Source: Enterocola sp045654205 (GTDB lineage Bacteria; Bacteroidota; Bacteroidia; Bacteroidales; Paludibacteraceae). Taken from it: a DNA stretch of 64,000 nt. Below, one piece after another: positions 49,992 through 58,300 of the stretch. The stretch is from positions 1 to 64,000 of the forward strand of contig JAZOMZ010000001.1 of the NCBI GenBank assembly GCA_045654205.1. Reading direction: 5' to 3'. Position numbers and translations under genes: made by a program. The notes below the pieces were generated by a model. The model was not told the origin of the DNA. It saw only the letters and a program-made list of their open reading frames with translations, and did no database searches. Numbering within the stretch: position 1 is the first letter of the stretch; every line of letters starts with the position of its first letter.

Positions 49992-51332
49992 ATGTATTTA
50001 ATAACTAACGCTCATATAGTGAACGAGGGTCGCATTTTCAAGGGTGCGGTGCTTGTAAAAAATGATATAATTGATAGTATTTTTAAGGGTGATGTGCCTG
50101 AGTCTATTCGTGAAAAGGTTGAGGTGATTGACGCATCTGATTGTTGGCTAATGCCAGGCGTGATAGACGATCATGTGCATTTTCGCGACCCAGGTATGAC
50201 CGAAAAAGCAGACTTCTACACAGAAAGCCGTGCTGCAGTGGCAGGGGGTGTTACTTCTGTGATGGATATGCCAAACACCAATCCTGCTACTATTTCGCTT
50301 GCCTCTTGGAACGAAAAAATGGCAATGATAGGCGAGAAGTCGCTTGTAAACTACAGCTGTTACCTTGGTGCTACCAACAACAATCTAGAAGATGTGCTTG
50401 CCGCAGACCCAACAGCAGTTTGTGGTATAAAACTATTTATCGGCTCTTCTACAGGAAATTTGCTGGTGGACGACAACAATGCTATGACTGCAATTTTTAG
50501 CAAAGTGAAGTCGCTTGTGGCAGTGCACGCAGAAGACAATGCTATAATTGCAGAAAATGTGGCAAAACTAAAAGCAGAACATGGCGACAACTTGCCAGTT
50601 TCTCTGCATCCTGTAATTCGCTCACACGAGGCTTGTTATAAATCTACTTCTTGGGCAGTGGATATGGCTCGCAAATATGGCACTCGACTTCACGTGATGC
50701 ATATTAGCACCGAACAAGAGTTAGCACTTTTTGAAGATAAGCCACTTGCAGAAAAACATATTACTGCCGAAACTTGTCCTCAATATCTTGTGTTTGATGC
50801 ATCAGATTTTGACACTCTTGGTGCTCGTATCAAATGCAATCCAGCCATTAAAAACGAAGCAGACAAAAAGGCATTGTTAAAGGCGGTCTCTTCAAACAAA
50901 ATAGATGTGATAGGTACCGACCATGCTCCACACTTGCTCTCGCAAAAAGAGGGAAATGCTCTTACTGCAGTGTCTGGTATGCCAGGTATTCAGTATTCAC
51001 TTCCGCTAATGCTTTCACTCGCAAAACAAGGTGTGCTTAGCGTGGAACAAGTGGTAGAAAAAATGTGTCACAACCCTGCGCGCCTATATCGTATGGAAAA
51101 ACGTGGATTTATTCGTAAGGGTTACAAGGCAGACCTTGTAGTAGTGCGTCGCAGTACTCCTATAAATGTGACCGCATCAGACGTGCTTTCAAAATGCGGT
51201 TGGTCTCCATACGAAGGCAAAACTCTACCTGTTTCAGTGGCCTATACTTTCGTAAATGGTCGCCCTGTCTACGCAAACGGCACCATTGACGAAACCACCA
51301 AAGGCGAAGCGTTGAAATTCGCAGCACTCTAG
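49992..51332 (+). CDS. pyrC: Dihydroorotase
   Basis: A 446-residue amidohydrolase. The metal-binding H61-x-H63 is in DDHVHFRDPG, the likely carbamylated bridging lysine is K147 in GIKLFIGSSTG, MDMPNTNP follows the family, and the catalytic aspartate lies in IGTDHAPH. It closes carbamoyl-aspartate to dihydroorotate in pyrimidine synthesis. All active-site residues are present, so it is an active class I-type enzyme and not one of the inactive PyrC-like partners of ATCase. It is transcribed after the glycosyltransferase gene with 17 bp between. Confidence 0.92.
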   Translation: MYLITNAHIVNEGRIFKGAVLVKNDIIDSIFKGDVPESIREKVEVIDASDCWLMPGVIDDHVHFRDPGMTEKADFYTESRAAVAGGVTSVMDMPNTNPATISLASWNEKMAMIGEKSLVNYSCYLGATNNNLEDVLAADPTAVCGIKLFIGSSTGNLLVDDNNAMTAIFSKVKSLVAVHAEDNAIIAENVAKLKAEHGDNLPVSLHPVIRSHEACYKSTSWAVDMARKYGTRLHVMHISTEQELALFEDKPLAEKHITAETCPQYLVFDASDFDTLGARIKCNPAIKNEADKKALLKAVSSNKIDVIGTDHAPHLLSQKEGNALTAVSGMPGIQYSLPLMLSLAKQGVLSVEQVVEKMCHNPARLYRMEKRGFIRKGYKADLVVVRRSTPINVTASDVLSKCGWSPYEGKTLPVSVAYTFVNGRPVYANGTIDETTKGEALKFAAL

Positions 51333-51374
51333 ACATTAGGGAAAAATAAGTTATAAAGTATAAGAAGAGAAACT

Positions 51375-52058
51375 ATGAAAAGAATTTTATTTTTATTTTG
51401 TGCAATAATGTTTTCGGTAGCAATGTGGGCAGATGACATTATTTACCTTAAAAACGGTGATGAGATACGTTCTAAAATCAATAAAATAGGAACTTCTGTG
51501 GTTGAATATAGAAAAATTTCAAATCTGGAAGGTCCTGTTTATGAGATAAATAAGGGTGATATTTCAAAGATTGTTTATTCAAATGGTGAAGAAGATGTTT
51601 TTAAGTTTCCTAGTAATAAACCAATTATAGATTTCGACGGTGAAAAACTAATTGCATTTGAAGGTAAAGTTATAACCGACTCAGAATATCTTCAACTAGC
51701 AGAAAAGAATTGCACAATAGCATATAAGTTATTTAAAAAAGGTAAGGTGCAAAAGCAAATTGGTACTGCATTTATTGCCACAGGTAGTGCAGTAACAGCT
51801 GCTGGTATTGCTTGTTTGTTCTTCCTACCAAATGCTTGTTCATGCTCTTATGATGCTGTTTATACTGCAGGAGTTGTGGGTGTATTGGCTGGCCCAGCTT
51901 TTTTAGCAACAGGTATTCCTTTGTTTTGCGTAGGAAAATTAAACAAAAGACAAAGCTACGAGGCTTACAATGAAAGTTTTAACCCAAAAACCGCTGATGC
52001 CCCAGAACTTAATCTCAACTTCTACGGTAGCAGCCTCGGCCTAGCCCTAAGGTTTTAA
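51375..52058 (+). CDS. Exported hypothetical protein with a hydrophobic hairpin
   Basis: A 227-residue protein with signal peptide MKRILFLFCAIMFSVAMWAD. A small beta-rich domain follows (DIIYLKNGDEIRSKINKIGTSVVEYRKI ... GDISKIVYSNGEEDVF, in parts), a pattern frequent in uncharacterised Bacteroidota exported proteins. Two hydrophobic segments come next (about 129-150 and 160-185), separated by a Cys-containing loop (NACSCSYD), and a C-terminal strand GSSLGLALRF ends the chain. The function is unknown; membrane attachment is likely. It lies 42 bp after pyrC and is followed by a terminator. Confidence 0.7.
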   Translation: MKRILFLFCAIMFSVAMWADDIIYLKNGDEIRSKINKIGTSVVEYRKISNLEGPVYEINKGDISKIVYSNGEEDVFKFPSNKPIIDFDGEKLIAFEGKVITDSEYLQLAEKNCTIAYKLFKKGKVQKQIGTAFIATGSAVTAAGIACLFFLPNACSCSYDAVYTAGVVGVLAGPAFLATGIPLFCVGKLNKRQSYEAYNESFNPKTADAPELNLNFYGSSLGLALRF

Positions 52059-52076
52059 TAGCAAAAAAATATATGC

Positions 52077-52110
52077 CCTCTGAGAAAAACCAAATCTCAG
52101 AGGTTTTTTT
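52077..52110 (+). terminator. Rho-independent terminator
   Basis: CCTCTGAGA (52077-52085) and TCTCAGAGG (52095-52103) form a perfect stem, followed by seven Ts. It ends the upstream transcript and separates it from the T6SS operon. Confidence 0.88.
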
Positions 52111-52263
52111 CTCCCCAATTTCTCCTCAAAATCTCCCCAAAAACTCAAATTTCCTTAGACTCTCCAAACTTCCGAAAGTTAAAATAAATAAGGATTGGGA
52201 AAACTTTTTTACAATAGTTAAGTTTACATAGTTTAAAAAAAATTGCACTTCGATAAACGTACG

Positions 52264-52334
52264 TTAAGGAAACACCCTTTGTGTTGTAATTTCTTAAGGA
52301 AAATAACAACGGATATGGACGCGCATTACATTTG
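52264..52334 (+). promoter_or_regulatory. T6SS operon promoter with two direct repeats
   Basis: TACATTTG at 52327-52334 is the -7 box, 24 bp before the tssH GTG. The direct repeat TTAAGGAAA occurs at 52264-52272 and 52294-52302, exactly 30 bp apart. The second copy occupies the -33 region, which has no TTTG, so an activator may be required. An ACGTACGT palindrome precedes the first repeat. The rest of the 300-bp gap (52059-52358) holds only the upstream terminator and AT-rich sequence. Confidence 0.55.
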
Positions 52335-52358
52335 CATCGCAATCAAAAATCAACGGTT

Positions 52359-54596
52359 GTGAAAACAGAATTAGTAAATATTGCAAAATCATTTGCAGCT
52401 GAATATTCTAGCAATGCGGTTTATCCAGCACACCTATTCAAAGCCGTACTTCATAAAGAAGCAGGACTAGTTCACTTCTTGGAAATAGACTTAGACAAGG
52501 ACTATTATTACCTACAAGAATGGGCAGACGTACAAATCTCTTTAGCTCCTCGTGCCACACGTCCTAGCACCGATTTACCTCTTTCAGATGAATCCAATGC
52601 CGTTTTAGACGAGGCTATTGAGTATAAAAAACGCTTCTCTTTAGAAGATTGTGATGCGGTTTGTATTCTTGCTTCGCTAGTTACTCCTGGAGTAGGTTTC
52701 TCTTTTGATGCTCTTAAAACGTTGCCTCTTACTGCCGCAGAAATCTGCGATAAGATGGGAATAACAAACAACAATGCAGCACAAACAAGTGTAGGGACAA
52801 TGCGTGCATTTTCCGTGATTCCAGGTAGTCAGCAAAATGCAAAAACAGGCAACAACCTACAAAAATATTGCATCAACAAAACTGCAGAAGCAGCAAATGG
52901 CAAACTAGGTACAGTAATTGGTTTTGAAGATGAGATTTCTACCATTTTTGAAATCCTTTCTCGCAAGACAAAATCAAACCTACTTATCACAGGTGAGTCT
53001 GGAGTAGGAAAAACCTCTTTGGTAAATGCTTTTTCAATGGCACTTGCAGACGGAAAAGCTCCAACTTTCCTAAAAGATGCAACTCTTTATGAAATAGACT
53101 TGGCTGCTCTAGGTGCAGATGCTTCTTATAAAGGTGAGGTTGAAGACCGTTTTAAAAAGATTTTAAACGAAGTAAAAGAAAATAAGAACGCAATTTTATT
53201 AATAGAATCTATAGATAAATTGTTTGACAAACAATCTACACTTTTTGGCGCAAGCGCAATACTAAAACAAGAACTTAGCCGTGGCAATGTGCTTTTACTT
53301 TGCACAGCAAGTGTAGATGGTTACACCAAAAATATTGAAACAGACAAAGAGTTTGTTACAAAACTAGAAAAAATAAACATAGACGAACCAAACGCAGAAG
53401 ATTGCTTCGAGATATTAAAAGGTGCAATTGACTCGTACGAAGAGTTTCACGGATTGACTATTAGCGAAGATGTGATAAAAGAAGCTATTCGACTTGCAAA
53501 ACGTTATTTGACAGAAAAAGCACTTCCAGACTCTGCTTTCGACCTTGTCGACCGCACTATGGCCTCTGTAAAAACCAAAAATGATGCGCAAAAAGAAGCC
53601 TACACAGCACTTGAAGTATCAGACCTTACTGCAGTGGTAGCAAAACAAACAGGTATTCCTTTGGGAAAACTAAACTCAACAGAAAGAGAAAAACTTGTAA
53701 ATGGAGAAGAAACTCTAAAAAAACGTGTTGTAGGTCAAGACCACGCAGTGAAAACAGTGCTAGACTCTGTATTTGAATCTCGCAGTGGACTAAACAAAAA
53801 AGGTCAGCCAATGGGTTCTTTCTTCTTCCTTGGCCCAACAGGTACAGGTAAAACAGAACTTTCAAAAGCCTTGGCAGAGTTTCTTTTCGAAGACGAATCT
53901 TCACTTATCCGTTTTGATATGTCGGAGTTTAAAGAAGAGCACTCAGTGGCACTTCTATACGGAGCTCCTCCAGGATATGTTGGTTATGAAGAAGGTGGCT
54001 TGCTTGTAAATAAAATTCGTCAAAAACCATATTCAGTGGTGTTGTTCGACGAGATTGAAAAAGCTCACAAATCTGTCTTTGACTTGTTTTTACAAATCCT
54101 TGATGAAGGAAAATTGCACGACCGTTTAGGTAGAGTAGGAGATTTCTCAAATGCTTTGATTCTTTTTACATCAAACATAGGAAGTCAGTTTATTGTAGAT
54201 GCATTCAACGAAGGTCGTATTCCAGAAAATAATGAACTAATGAATATAATGCAAGGTAATTTCCGTCCTGAGTTTCTAGCACGTCTCACAGAAATAGTTC
54301 CATTTTCACCAATTATGCCAGATGGCGTGGTTCGTATTTTCGACATACACTTTAATGGACTATTAAATTTACTAGAAGAGCAAAATATAAAACTAGTAAT
54401 GACCGATGAGGTAAAAAAAGAAATAGCTATTAAAGGCTACAACCAACAATATGGTGCTCGTCCACTTATTGGAATTATTCGCAAAGAGCTTCGTCACCCA
54501 CTTTCAAAACTTATTATCAGTGGGCAGGTGAAAGAAGGCGATACGGTAGAAGTGAACATCATAGACGACAAAATAGAATTTACAGTAAAAAAATAA
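52359..54596 (+). CDS. tssH: T6SS sheath-recycling AAA+ ATPase TssH (ClpV-like)
   Basis: 745 residues from the GTG at 52359 (reads VKTELVNIAKSFAAEYSSNAVYPAHLF). A TTG farther upstream overlaps the -7 box and cannot be the start. The N-domain is followed by two AAA+ modules: D1 Walker A GESGVGKT (212-219) and D2 Walker A GPTGTGKT (492-499), with D2 Walker B VVLFDEIEKAH. In D1 the usual Walker B (ILFIDEIH) reads AILLIESID, so the catalytic Asp-Glu pair is altered. ClpV/TssH disassembles the contracted TssB-TssC sheath. It is the first gene of the T6SS operon; TssB follows after 26 bp. Confidence 0.9.
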   Translation: MKTELVNIAKSFAAEYSSNAVYPAHLFKAVLHKEAGLVHFLEIDLDKDYYYLQEWADVQISLAPRATRPSTDLPLSDESNAVLDEAIEYKKRFSLEDCDAVCILASLVTPGVGFSFDALKTLPLTAAEICDKMGITNNNAAQTSVGTMRAFSVIPGSQQNAKTGNNLQKYCINKTAEAANGKLGTVIGFEDEISTIFEILSRKTKSNLLITGESGVGKTSLVNAFSMALADGKAPTFLKDATLYEIDLAALGADASYKGEVEDRFKKILNEVKENKNAILLIESIDKLFDKQSTLFGASAILKQELSRGNVLLLCTASVDGYTKNIETDKEFVTKLEKINIDEPNAEDCFEILKGAIDSYEEFHGLTISEDVIKEAIRLAKRYLTEKALPDSAFDLVDRTMASVKTKNDAQKEAYTALEVSDLTAVVAKQTGIPLGKLNSTEREKLVNGEETLKKRVVGQDHAVKTVLDSVFESRSGLNKKGQPMGSFFFLGPTGTGKTELSKALAEFLFEDESSLIRFDMSEFKEEHSVALLYGAPPGYVGYEEGGLLVNKIRQKPYSVVLFDEIEKAHKSVFDLFLQILDEGKLHDRLGRVGDFSNALILFTSNIGSQFIVDAFNEGRIPENNELMNIMQGNFRPEFLARLTEIVPFSPIMPDGVVRIFDIHFNGLLNLLEEQNIKLVMTDEVKKEIAIKGYNQQYGARPLIGIIRKELRHPLSKLIISGQVKEGDTVEVNIIDDKIEFTVKK

Positions 54597-54622
54597 ATAA
54601 TTAATCCTTAAACTAGAAAATT

Positions 54623-55087
54623 ATGGCAATGAAAGAAAATTTCATCTCAATGGCTCCAGATGAAGAATCAAACGCAAAGGTTAGTCCGATTGACAACAAC
54701 AAAACTTTGATGATAGATCAATACGCATCGGACGCTGAGCCAGGTAATCCAGAGTTTGTTGAAAATATACAAACTATCTCTGACGCATTCGCGCATTTTC
54801 AACCTAAAGTGGAAGTAGATTTCACCGACGAAGAAGGCGCCACTGTAAACGAAGTGCTTAAGTTCAACGAGCTTCGTGACTTTGAAGCCCAAGGTGGAAA
54901 AGGAAATTTAGTGAAAAACAGTGAGTTTTTATCTTCTGTGAAACTAAAAATCGACACTAACGCTAAAATTCGCAAAAGCATAGAACAAAATCGTAAACTA
55001 AGAGAGATTTTAAAAGATGCTTCTGCAAAAGAAGAGTTAAAAGAAATGCTAAAAGCAATGTTAGCAGAATTGGAAGAAAACAAATAA
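54623..55087 (+). CDS. tssB: T6SS contractile sheath small subunit TssB
   Basis: A 154-residue protein with the TssB/VipA core FAHFQPKVEVDF, FNELRDFEAQG and KIRKSIEQNRKLREIL. It has an extra ~35-residue disordered-looking N-terminus and a C-terminal Ala/Glu/Lys helix. TssB and TssC assemble into the cytoplasmic sheath whose contraction drives the needle outward. tssC lies 12 bp downstream. The sequence is far from the proteobacterial types, as expected for the Bacteroidota subtype. Confidence 0.9.
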   Translation: MAMKENFISMAPDEESNAKVSPIDNNKTLMIDQYASDAEPGNPEFVENIQTISDAFAHFQPKVEVDFTDEEGATVNEVLKFNELRDFEAQGGKGNLVKNSEFLSSVKLKIDTNAKIRKSIEQNRKLREILKDASAKEELKEMLKAMLAELEENK

Positions 55088-55099
55088 AACGAATGAGTT

Positions 55100-56455
55100 A
55101 TGGCTGAATTAGAATTAAAAAAACAAGCAGTAGCAGAACAAGCACCAGTTGCAAGTGCTAGCGAAAACAAAAATACAGCAGAACTTTTATCTGCGTTTGG
55201 TGGATTTAATGCAATACGTGGCTTTATGCCAGATGCAGACAATCTAAACCCTGCAAAAAAAGCAGCAAAAGCAGTTTTCTTAACAGACAAACGCTTCAAA
55301 GACAAACGTGAAGGTCTTATCAACGATATCAAAGGTTGGTTGGAAATCTTGGAAGAAGGTCACACAGCTGCAACAGAATTTGTTGATGCTTGCAAGGCAA
55401 AAGAAGAAAAGTACGAAAAAGTGTTGTCTCAAGGCATAACAGACGCACTTTTTGCCACAGCAAACTTGGAACGTTCTTATCGTGCATTAGACTCTTTCTT
55501 TAAAACAGCAAATGCAGAAAAGGTGAAAAACCTACGCGTTATCAATGTTTACAAAGATGACATTGCCGACCCAGATTCTGGTTTTGCAGGTGAAGTAGAT
55601 GCTATTTTAAGAGGTGGTTTCGACCGTTTAAGCCTAAAAGATTGCTATAGCCTACTTGTAGTGCCAGGCAACGTGTTCCAAGACAAAGTATCTCTACTTC
55701 AATGGGCAAAAATAGCATTCAAATACAAAGTAATGCTACTTACCGACCATGCAGATGAATATTCTTTCGACGACCTTTTCTCAAACACAGAGGGCTACAA
55801 AGATAGCGACATTGAGCTACAAAACGTAATTATGACAGCCAACTGGATTGTGGGTCGTGAGTCTGAACAACTATCAGCAGACGAAAAAGAACACCCAGCA
55901 TTTTTTATAGCAAGTTCAGCTGCTCTAGCAGGTAAACTATACGACGAGAGTGCTAGTATGGCACAAGGTGCTGGTGGTAAAAAATATGGTACACTAGACG
56001 GTGTTAAAGGTGTACGTCTAGACCTATTAAAATCTGAAATCGCTTCACTAATGGACAATCAAGTAATTCCTATGGTGTATTCAGAAGGTAGAGTAATAGC
56101 ATTTAACAATGCCACTCTTTACAATGGCGACAACACCGCAATGAAAGAATATCCTATAGTGCGAGTATTCGACTGGGTGAAAAAAGTACTTATGAACTAT
56201 GTTCACGAAGTGGCTCTAGAAAACTGGGATCCATACAACTCTCCAAAAAATCTTAAAGCTAAAATTCAAGCTTTCTTAAATGATTACAAAGGTTATGGAA
56301 ACTTGTTCCAAAATTATGAAATTAAAGAGCCTACCCAAGACCCTATTACAAAAAGAATCACATGTGATATAAGCTTGACTCCTTTCTACTCTGCAAAAAA
56401 CTTTATCATTAAAGTAGCAGCAGACAAAAAGGATAAAGAAACCCAAATGTCTTAA
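55100..56455 (+). CDS. tssC: T6SS contractile sheath large subunit TssC
   Basis: A 451-residue protein recognisable as TssC/VipB from SLLVVPGNVFQDKVSLLQW, VIMTANWIVG, HPAFFIASSAALAGKLYDE and the C-terminal ITCDISLTPFYSAKNFIIKV. It forms the sheath together with TssB. Position and 12-bp spacing after tssB confirm the pairing. Codon use is biased, consistent with a structural protein made in quantity. Confidence 0.92.
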   Translation: MAELELKKQAVAEQAPVASASENKNTAELLSAFGGFNAIRGFMPDADNLNPAKKAAKAVFLTDKRFKDKREGLINDIKGWLEILEEGHTAATEFVDACKAKEEKYEKVLSQGITDALFATANLERSYRALDSFFKTANAEKVKNLRVINVYKDDIADPDSGFAGEVDAILRGGFDRLSLKDCYSLLVVPGNVFQDKVSLLQWAKIAFKYKVMLLTDHADEYSFDDLFSNTEGYKDSDIELQNVIMTANWIVGRESEQLSADEKEHPAFFIASSAALAGKLYDESASMAQGAGGKKYGTLDGVKGVRLDLLKSEIASLMDNQVIPMVYSEGRVIAFNNATLYNGDNTAMKEYPIVRVFDWVKKVLMNYVHEVALENWDPYNSPKNLKAKIQAFLNDYKGYGNLFQNYEIKEPTQDPITKRITCDISLTPFYSAKNFIIKVAADKKDKETQMS

Positions 56456-56499
56456 TTAAGATGTTATCTAAATTATTTAAACTTTTAAACTTTAAAACT

Positions 56500-56892
56500 A
56501 TGGCAAAGACTCCTGTAAAATTGGAAATTGATGGTTACAAAGAACGCGAAGTGTTAATGGTAACCTACGAATTTGATCAGGCAACCGACATCGAAGGACA
56601 AATGTCAGGTATTCCACGTGGTGGTAAAATTACAATTCGTGTTAAAGCTCATAACGATGGTACTCCAGACTTATTAGCTTGGATGATTGAACGTAATTTA
56701 CCTAAAAACGGTACTATTACCTTTATGGAAACCAAGACAGGTAAAGTGATGAAAACCATTAAATTTACAAATGGTTACTGCATCGACTTCGACGAAAAAT
56801 GGGAAGACAAAAAAGAACACTCTGAACAAATCGTTATCACTTGTCAAAAGATCGAATTTGGTTCAGTTGTTTATGAAAACGACTGGGCATAA
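56500..56892 (+). CDS. tssD: T6SS tube protein TssD (Hcp), copy 1
   Basis: About 130 residues from MAKTPVKLEIDGYKEREV; a possible earlier ATG at 56461 adds an unlikely leader. The Bacteroidota TssD pattern is clear: VTYEFDQATDIEGQ, IPRGGKITIRVKAHNDG and a C-terminal strand pair ending ENDWA. Rings of TssD stack into the inner tube pushed through the sheath and can carry effectors. It is closely related to the next gene, probably by duplication. Confidence 0.92.
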   Translation: MAKTPVKLEIDGYKEREVLMVTYEFDQATDIEGQMSGIPRGGKITIRVKAHNDGTPDLLAWMIERNLPKNGTITFMETKTGKVMKTIKFTNGYCIDFDEKWEDKKEHSEQIVITCQKIEFGSVVYENDWA

Positions 56893-56928
56893 GTTAACAG
56901 ATTGTGTAACTAATTAAATTTAAACATT

Positions 56929-57327
56929 ATGGCAGAAAATAAAACTCCAGTACAATTGGAGGTAAGTGGCTTTGAAGCCCGTGAAGTAATGTTGGTTGAC
57001 TACAAGTTTAACCAAGAAGTGGATCGTGAAGGTCAAATCGCAGGTATTCCTCGTGGTGGTAGAATTACTATCCGTGTTAAAGCAATGAACGACGGTAATA
57101 ACCAACTTCTACAATGGATGCTTTCTGCAAACGATCCTCGTGACGTAAAAATCTCTTTCGCAAACACAGTAGATGGTTCTACAATGAAAGAACTAACCGG
57201 TAAAGGTTGCTACTGCGTACATTTCACAGAAAAATGGGAAGATGGTGAAGGTCACTATGAAGAAATAGAGATAGTTTGCCAAGAATTGAAAAATGGACCA
57301 GTAGAGTTCGCAAATCCTTGGAAATAA
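56929..57327 (+). CDS. tssD: T6SS tube protein TssD (Hcp), copy 2
   Basis: A 132-residue paralog of copy 1 sharing VxxDYKFNQxxDxEGQ, the identical IPRGG-x-ITIRVKA block, EKWEDxxxH and the closing E-F-A-N-P-W type end. Two different Hcp proteins could form mixed tubes or carry different cargo. A hairpin follows its stop (57351-57374), which may set a higher Hcp level than the downstream genes. Confidence 0.92.
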   Translation: MAENKTPVQLEVSGFEAREVMLVDYKFNQEVDREGQIAGIPRGGRITIRVKAMNDGNNQLLQWMLSANDPRDVKISFANTVDGSTMKELTGKGCYCVHFTEKWEDGEGHYEEIEIVCQELKNGPVEFANPWK

Positions 57328-57350
57328 TTATTTAATATTTACTGTGAAGA

Positions 57351-57374
57351 GAGGACGGCGACATTGTCGTCCTC
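57351..57374 (+). other. Hairpin after the second tssD
   Basis: GAGGACG (57351-57357) pairs with CGTCCTC (57368-57374); an alternative pairing GCGAC with GTCG also exists inside. TTATTT follows, too weak for full termination. It may act as a partial terminator or an mRNA stabiliser between the Hcp genes and the rest of the operon. Confidence 0.6.
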
Positions 57375-57394
57375 TTATTTAAAAAATTGAAATC

Positions 57395-57811
57395 ATGTCA
57401 TTATCTGCAATATTAAAAATAGGCGACAACGCAATAGGAAACTACGATAAACAGTATCAAGTAGTGAGTTGTGTGTACAAGATTTCTTGCGGATATAATT
57501 ATAGACTTCCAGATACGGATGCTAAAAACAATAGCATAGAAATAACATTGGTTTCACCAGGGAAAGAAGACCTTACTATTTACGATTGGTATATAAAACG
57601 AATGTTGTTATCTGGTTGTATAGAATTAGAGTTTCCTACTCAAACACAATCACAAGAAGGAAGAAAAACAGTGACATTCGAGAATGCTTCATGTTTCTCG
57701 ATGAGTGAGTCATACGATATAAATGGTAAGAGTTTAAGACTTATAAAACTTGAACTTGTGGCAGAGAAAACTATTGTGGATACAATAGAATTTCAAAATT
57801 ATAATTTATAA
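57395..57811 (+). CDS. TssD-like (Hcp-fold) T6SS protein, copy 3
   Basis: A 138-residue beta-rich protein. The phrases YQVVSCVYKISCGYNYRL, TLVSPGKEDLTIYDWYIKRMLLSGCIEL and VTFENASCFSMSESYD follow the order of the Bacteroidota TssD fold, although identity to copies 1 and 2 is low. It may be a divergent Hcp used at the tube tip or for cargo, or a tube-initiating protein. The next gene starts 11 bp later. Confidence 0.7.
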   Translation: MSLSAILKIGDNAIGNYDKQYQVVSCVYKISCGYNYRLPDTDAKNNSIEITLVSPGKEDLTIYDWYIKRMLLSGCIELEFPTQTQSQEGRKTVTFENASCFSMSESYDINGKSLRLIKLELVAEKTIVDTIEFQNYNL

Positions 57812-57822
57812 ACTTGATTTTT

Positions 57823-58290
57823 ATGGCCGAATTCTTTTCAAATCAACTTAAAGCAGTTCTTTTTTTAGGAGATATAACCGAACAAATGAACTTGCGTCAA
57901 GAAGATGGATATACAATACAAAATTTTGATTATCAGTCTTTTCGTTCTCGTGATAAGTTGGGCCAACCATATGGACCTTCCAATGCTTCACTAGCACATA
58001 TAACATTGCGTTCTATATCTGGCGAAGGTTATAAAAACTTATACACTATTTTAAAACAAAGAGAATGTTATTCATTTTCTGTTTTATTTAATGTAAAATA
58101 TGCAGACGATCGTTTGGTTGAATCATACGAAACAGCATCAGTGCTAAATGGTTATATCGTAGAAATAGAAGAAATATTTAATACGCATCATAAGAAAAGC
58201 CAAAGTATGATTCTAAATATGAAGATATTGCTTCATGATGTAGATTATATAGGTGTAAATACTCACAGAAGATTAGTAGTTAATAGTTAA
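57823..58290 (+). CDS. TssD-like or unknown small T6SS operon protein
   Basis: About 155 residues from the ATG at 57823 (MAEFFSNQLKAVLFLGDITEQMN); a TTG at 57814 is an unlikely start. It is beta-rich, with PYGPSNASLAHITLRSISGEGYKNLY and a conserved-looking NMKILLHDVDYIG near the end, and has the size of an Hcp protein. I do not recognise it with certainty. Between the tube genes and vgrG, it could be a tube-spike adaptor or another Hcp variant. vgrG starts 10 bp after its stop. Confidence 0.6.
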   Translation: MAEFFSNQLKAVLFLGDITEQMNLRQEDGYTIQNFDYQSFRSRDKLGQPYGPSNASLAHITLRSISGEGYKNLYTILKQRECYSFSVLFNVKYADDRLVESYETASVLNGYIVEIEEIFNTHHKKSQSMILNMKILLHDVDYIGVNTHRRLVVNS

Positions 58291-58300
58291 TCATATAGCT

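Noticed and set aside
52332..52358. TTG start for tssH
   Set aside because: The TTG is part of the TACATTTG -7 box, so it would not be in the mRNA; the GTG at 52359 is used instead.
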